From Treponema sp. (GTDB taxonomy: Bacteria > Spirochaetota > Spirochaetia > Treponematales > Treponemataceae), in the NCBI GenBank assembly GCA_017544745.1, contig JAFYDO010000086.1:1-9454 (forward strand): DNA of 9,454 nt, written 5' to 3'. Positions within the stretch are counted from its first letter, which is position 1. Each line of letters opens with the position of its first letter. The position numbers and the translations under genes were made by a program. The notes under the pieces are model-generated. The model saw only the letters and a list, made by a program, of their open reading frames with translations, searched no databases and had not been told where the DNA came from. Below, one piece after another: positions 7,168 to 9,454 of this stretch.

Positions 7168-7635
7168 TTAAAATGCGCTCCAGCCCTTACGTTCAATTCC
7201 TTCGACCCAAGCTGCAGCATATTTTTTTGCGCCTTCAAGGTCGTGGTCGCGGTAGTTTCCGCATTCCTGTTCTGTAGTAGCTGGTACAGGTTTATCCCAT
7301 ACAGCAACCTTTTTAAGAACGTTCATAAGGTGTCCGGCAATTTCTTCTTCGGAGCGGTTGCCCCAGACAGTAAAATAAAAACCGGTTCGACAGCCCATTG
7401 GAGAAAGGTCAATTACACCTTCCATTTCATCGCGGATATATTCGGCCATAAGGTGTTCCAGAGTGTGGATGGCACCAGTACTCATAAACTCCTTGTTAGG
7501 CTGGCAAAAGCGGATATCAAACTTGGTAACGATGTCCCCCTTTTCTCCAACCTTTTTTGCAGCAAGGCGTACAAACGGAGCCTTTACCTTTGTGTGGTCC
7601 AGATTAAATGAATCTACGTTATATTTTTTCTCCAT
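7168..7635 (-). CDS. luxS: S-ribosylhomocysteine lyase (LuxS)
   Basis: Cytoplasmic metalloenzyme splitting S-ribosylhomocysteine into homocysteine and 4,5-dihydroxy-2,3-pentanedione, the autoinducer-2 precursor. The start is set at ATG 7635-7633 (MEKKYNVDSF), giving 155 residues, the normal length. A longer reading could begin at TTG 7647, but that TTG sits in the ribosome-binding site: TTGGAG ends 6 nt before the ATG. The metal site is complete: His57 and His61 in HTLEH with catalytic Glu60, and Cys125 in ECGNYRDHDL. The catalytic Cys82 is in SPMGCRTGFY. Only 1 nt separates the ATG from the mtnN stop, so the two are probably translationally coupled; they catalyse consecutive steps. Whether this organism uses AI-2 as a signal or only recycles methyl-cycle waste cannot be told from sequence. 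Confidence 0.97.
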   Translation of the reverse strand: MEKKYNVDSFNLDHTKVKAPFVRLAAKKVGEKGDIVTKFDIRFCQPNKEFMSTGAIHTLEHLMAEYIRDEMEGVIDLSPMGCRTGFYFTVWGNRSEEEIAGHLMNVLKKVAVWDKPVPATTEQECGNYRDHDLEGAKKYAAAWVEGIERKGWSAF

Positions 7636-7636
7636 A

Positions 7637-8341
7637 CTATTCTCCAATCTCCAGCATTTTCTTTACAAGGCATGCACTTGTTGCAGCACATACGTCTTCG
7701 TTAAAGGAATAAGTTTTTTCTACAGATTCATCTGCCATATCAGAAAGGCAGCGCACAATTACAAAAGGCACCTTGTTGAGTGCACACGCATGAGCAATTG
7801 CAGCTCCTTCCATTTCTACACAAGCTGGAGCAAAGTCGGCCTTAATTGATTTTTTTGCCTTTGAATCGGAAATAAACTGATCTCCGCTTGCAATGAGTCC
7901 CTTTACAATTTTATGCTGTCCGGCAAATTCTGTCTGTTCAAAAGCCTTTACCGCAAGGTTTGCAAGAGTGTCATCTGCAGTAAACTTTTCTTCGAGCCCC
8001 GGAACCTGACCTTTTTTATAACCAAAAGCTGTTGTATCAAAATCGTGATAAACGGCCGCTGTTGAAACGACAAAATCAAAAACACCGAGTCCCTGTCCAA
8101 GCGCACCGGCAATGCCCGTATTTATTACCTTTGTAACACCAAACTTAATTATGAGCAGCTGGGCGCACAAGGCAGCGTTTACTTTACCAATACCGCTTTG
8201 AACAATTACTACATTTTTTCCGTATAAAACTCCGCAATAAAAAGTAAGGTTAGAAGCCTGTACACATTCCTTATTCTGAATGCTGTTTGCAAGCTCGCGG
8301 ACCTCCGATTCCATTGCACCAATTATTCCGATTTTTTCCAT
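7637..8341 (-). CDS. mtnN: 5'-methylthioadenosine/S-adenosylhomocysteine nucleosidase
   Basis: Cytoplasmic hydrolase removing adenine from S-adenosylhomocysteine, methylthioadenosine and 5'-deoxyadenosine (also called pfs). The 234 residues match the family length. GIIGAMESE at 5-13 contains Glu13, equivalent to E. coli Glu12. VEMEGAAIAHAC holds the ribose-binding Met177-Glu178 pair (E. coli Glu174). CLSDMADE contains the catalytic Asp201 (E. coli Asp197). The ATG at 8341 is preceded by GGGGA about 5 nt upstream, a moderate ribosome site, and lies 12 nt after the small membrane-protein gene. It is followed by luxS with a 1-nt gap; the products act in sequence to detoxify S-adenosylhomocysteine. 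Confidence 0.97.
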   Translation of the reverse strand: MEKIGIIGAMESEVRELANSIQNKECVQASNLTFYCGVLYGKNVVIVQSGIGKVNAALCAQLLIIKFGVTKVINTGIAGALGQGLGVFDFVVSTAAVYHDFDTTAFGYKKGQVPGLEEKFTADDTLANLAVKAFEQTEFAGQHKIVKGLIASGDQFISDSKAKKSIKADFAPACVEMEGAAIAHACALNKVPFVIVRCLSDMADESVEKTYSFNEDVCAATSACLVKKMLEIGE

Positions 8342-8353
8342 TGGATTCCCCGG

Positions 8354-8761
8354 CTATCTCTGCTGCTTTTTTTCGTAGTACTCTTTAAATTCTTTACGTG
8401 TCTTAAACTGATTCAAAACTTCGTCTTTAAGCTTGTCTTCCAGATTAAATTTGTGAATTACCCAGTGACCAATGCTCTTATAAATTATAAAGCCCAGAAA
8501 AAGTCCACCAATAAGTGCAACAACAGAGAGTATGTTAAAAATTGTTCCCTTTGTTGTATCAGGAAGATTGAGCCACTTGAGCGTAATTACTGCAACAAGA
8601 AGCACAAGCCCCATTACACAGGCAAGAGAAATTATTATTTCAAAAATTGTTCCAATAAACAAAAATAAATTGGAAGTACTCTTTTTCTTGTTATAAGCTA
8701 TCTGAGCCTGCTTGCGGCGTTCCTTTTCTTTTTCATCCAATTCTTCCATTTCACCGTTCAT
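8354..8761 (-). CDS. Small two-helix membrane protein of unknown function
   Basis: Not recognised. The 135 residues begin with a charged, probably helical segment (5-20, EELDEKEKERRKQAQ). Then come two long hydrophobic helices, about 31-62 and 73-95, joined by a short loop (NLPDTTKG), and a charged tail (105-135) rich in Lys and Glu. The arrangement suggests a helical hairpin with both ends in the cytoplasm. The start at 8761 directly abuts the lspA stop (TAA then ATG), and a GGAGG in the last lspA codons lies 8 nt upstream, so this ATG is preferred over the second one at residue 5. Its place between lspA and mtnN suggests co-expression but no function. It could be an envelope or secretion accessory; I see no motif to prove that. 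Confidence 0.8.
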   Translation of the reverse strand: MNGEMEELDEKEKERRKQAQIAYNKKKSTSNLFLFIGTIFEIIISLACVMGLVLLVAVITLKWLNLPDTTKGTIFNILSVVALIGGLFLGFIIYKSIGHWVIHKFNLEDKLKDEVLNQFKTRKEFKEYYEKKQQR

Positions 8762-9337
8762 TTAGTTTTCCTCCAAATTATCTTGCGGTCCCTGAGTCTG
8801 TCGAAGGGTCCCCTCGTTTTTATTCTTACCTTCTTTAATAATTGCTACCAGGAAAGAAACTACCAGCATAATTCCGCAGACAACAACAGCAGAATCTGCA
8901 ACATTAAAGGTTGGCCAGCGTTCAAGCCCAAAAAGCCCGTAAAATTTAACGTCAATAAAATCTACAACCCCTGCAGGACGGCATATTCTGTCTATGATAT
9001 TTCCAAAGCCACCGCCTACAATACCACAGATTGCCCACTGCTGAAGCCTTGTAAAATCCTTGTTTCTAAAATAAATACTCAGAACAATACCAAGAACAAT
9101 TATAGGAATAATTGAAAAAGCAATGCGGCGTAATCCATCAGGCCAGCCTGCGCCAAAGCTAAAGGCAACACCGGTATTTCGCACATGAATTATGCGCAGA
9201 AAGTCTCCACCAAACTGAGCACCAATTGTATACATGGGAATATATTTACAGATAAGAATCTTAGTAATCTGATCCAGCAAGATAACCGCTGCAGTTAAAA
9301 TAAGCGGTATAAATTTAGATTTTGTATCTTTTTCCAT
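8762..9337 (-). CDS. lspA: Lipoprotein signal peptidase (signal peptidase II)
   Basis: Inner-membrane aspartyl protease that cuts the signal peptide from diacylglyceryl-modified prolipoproteins. The 191 residues show four hydrophobic segments (about 9-30, 70-90, 100-118, 148-168). Conserved LspA blocks are LDQITK (21-26), NTGVAFSF (54-61), GGGFGNIIDR (108-117), VVDFIDV (124-130) and FNVADS (144-149). The catalytic dyad is Asp126 and Asp148. The protein is longer than the usual 160-170 residues because of a polar tail (169-191) containing LRQTQGP, encoded by a short interspersed repeat. No Shine-Dalgarno precedes the ATG. An extended -10 lies only 7 nt upstream, pointing to a leaderless or nearly leaderless message. 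It is the first gene of the minus-strand cluster and would process periplasmic lipoproteins, possibly including the neighbouring alpha-2-macroglobulin. Confidence 0.96.
   Translation of the reverse strand: MEKDTKSKFIPLILTAAVILLDQITKILICKYIPMYTIGAQFGGDFLRIIHVRNTGVAFSFGAGWPDGLRRIAFSIIPIIVLGIVLSIYFRNKDFTRLQQWAICGIVGGGFGNIIDRICRPAGVVDFIDVKFYGLFGLERWPTFNVADSAVVVCGIMLVVSFLVAIIKEGKNKNEGTLRQTQGPQDNLEEN
8767..8774 (-). promoter_or_regulatory. Shine-Dalgarno of the small membrane-protein gene
   Basis: The minus strand reads GGAGGAAAACTAA before ATG 8761; the GGAGG lies in the lspA codons for its last Glu-Glu-Asn residues. It decides the start at 8761 and implies coupled or closely spaced re-initiation after lspA. 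Confidence 0.65.
8787..8812 (-). repeat. Short interspersed repeat, copy 2, in the lspA 3' end
   Basis: The minus strand carries GGACCCTTCGACAGACTCAG followed by GGACC, matching copy 1 at CTTCGACA-n4-CAGG-n-ACC. It is an imperfect palindrome (CCCT at one end, AGGG at the other). In the lspA frame it encodes GTLRQTQGPQ, and the opposite strand reads LSLSKGP; both peptides are typical translations of this repeat family. It lies after the last membrane helix, so it lengthens the tail without touching the catalytic core. Confidence 0.7.
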
Positions 9338-9344
9338 GAGAGTA

Positions 9345-9353
9345 ATTATATCA
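9345..9353 (-). promoter_or_regulatory. Extended -10 promoter of the lspA operon
   Basis: The minus strand reads TGATATAAT, a perfect TGnTATAAT extended -10 for the housekeeping sigma factor. The -35 place 17 nt upstream (TAGAAT) is poor, as often tolerated with an extended -10. The hexamer ends 7 nt before the lspA ATG, so transcription should begin at or within a base or two of the start codon. Confidence 0.6.
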
Positions 9354-9379
9354 AAAAAGACGGGTATATTCTATAACCC
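9353..9379 (-). terminator. Probable rho-independent terminator of the upstream minus-strand gene
   Basis: The minus strand reads GGGTTATAGAATATACCC, a stem of seven pairs with one bulged T and a GAA loop, then GTC and six T. The upstream gene's TAG lies inside the stem. The stem is AT-rich in its inner half, so termination may be partial, and read-through into lspA is possible. The T-tract is the spacer of the lspA promoter. Confidence 0.45.
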
Positions 9380-9454
9380 TGTAGGTTCATCAATAAACAC
9401 GCATTCAAGGCCAAGCTCGCTCTGAACCTTTTGCATGACAAGAGAAACGCCAAC
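9371..9454 (-). CDS. C-terminal fragment of an unidentified protein (partial at right edge)
   Basis: On the minus strand the window end opens a frame of 27 residues, VGVSLVMQKVQSELGL then ECVFIDEPTGL, closed by TAG at 9373-9371. It looks protein-like: an amphipathic helix followed by a beta strand. A plausible terminator overlaps its stop codon, which supports a real gene end. The product cannot be identified from this piece; the DEPTG resemblance to ABC ATPase Walker B is too short to trust, and such proteins do not end there. Confidence 0.5.
   Translation of the reverse strand, partial: VGVSLVMQKVQSELGLECVFIDEPTGL

Larger units (their letters stand above)
5051..9350 (-). other. Predicted operon lspA - membrane protein - mtnN - luxS - DUF1538 - PII-like
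   Basis: Six co-directional genes have junctions of 0, 12, 1 and 21 nt and a 13-nt overlap. The only promoter-like element I found is the extended -10 at 9353-9345, and no terminator-like hairpin with a U-tract lies inside. The order places lipoprotein processing, methyl-cycle recycling and a PII-associated membrane protein on one probable transcript. Confidence 0.65.

Noticed and set aside
7199..7206. CCTTCGAC in luxS as a third copy of the short repeat
   Set aside because: Only eight bases match and CAGG-n-ACC is absent; the encoded region is normal LuxS C-terminus.
7132..7849. Plus-strand reading frames opposite luxS and mtnN
   Set aside because: They lie antisense to two unmistakable enzymes, and their translations show no recognisable family.
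9371..9454. DEPTG at the right-edge fragment as an ABC transporter ATPase
   Set aside because: ABC ATPases continue about 60 or more residues past Walker B, whereas this frame stops two residues later.

Overview
The window looks like chromosomal DNA of a Gram-negative (diderm) bacterium, most likely a spirochaete of the genus Treponema. This is an inference from the gene mix and moderately low GC. I see a periplasmic alpha-2-macroglobulin with a class A penicillin-binding protein, a lipoprotein signal peptidase, LuxS plus MTA/SAH nucleosidase, and a DUF1538 membrane protein next to a PII-like protein. Genus is about 60% likely; no rRNA or other decisive marker is present.

Layout. Positions 1-5070 (plus strand) hold the C-terminal part of a thioester-type bacterial alpha-2-macroglobulin (open at the left edge) and, 4 bp later, a complete pbpC. 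This is the classic periplasmic protease-trap plus peptidoglycan-repair pair. Positions 5051-9337 (minus strand) hold six tightly packed genes read right to left: lspA, a small two-helix membrane protein, mtnN, luxS, a duplicated DUF1538 membrane protein, and a tandem PII-like protein. Gaps are 0, 12, 1 and 21 nt, followed by a 13-nt overlap, so one operon is likely. The two blocks converge and their last codons overlap by 20 bp, with no convincing terminator between them. At the right edge is the 27-residue C-terminus of another minus-strand gene. It is followed by a probable terminator and then an extended -10 promoter that would start lspA transcription at or next to its ATG.

How the genes work together. 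MtnN cleaves S-adenosylhomocysteine to S-ribosylhomocysteine. LuxS then makes homocysteine and the AI-2 precursor, so these two form the two-step activated methyl cycle. LspA matures lipoproteins; bacterial alpha-2-macroglobulins are often lipoproteins, but the N-terminus here lies outside the window. The least understood part is the DUF1538 + PII-like pair. Both proteins are internally duplicated, the genes are translationally coupled, and the PII domains lack the usual nucleotide-binding loop signature and uridylylation tyrosine. I read it as a membrane protein (possibly a transporter) with its own dedicated PII-type regulator.

Two copies of a short interspersed repeat (core CTTCGACA-n4-CAGG-n-ACC) lie inside coding sequence. 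One adds a PELVEG peptide to the DUF1538 protein, and the other an LRQTQGP peptide to the tail of LspA. There are no gene-free stretches above 300 bp, and I saw no RNA genes, CRISPR arrays or insertion sequences.
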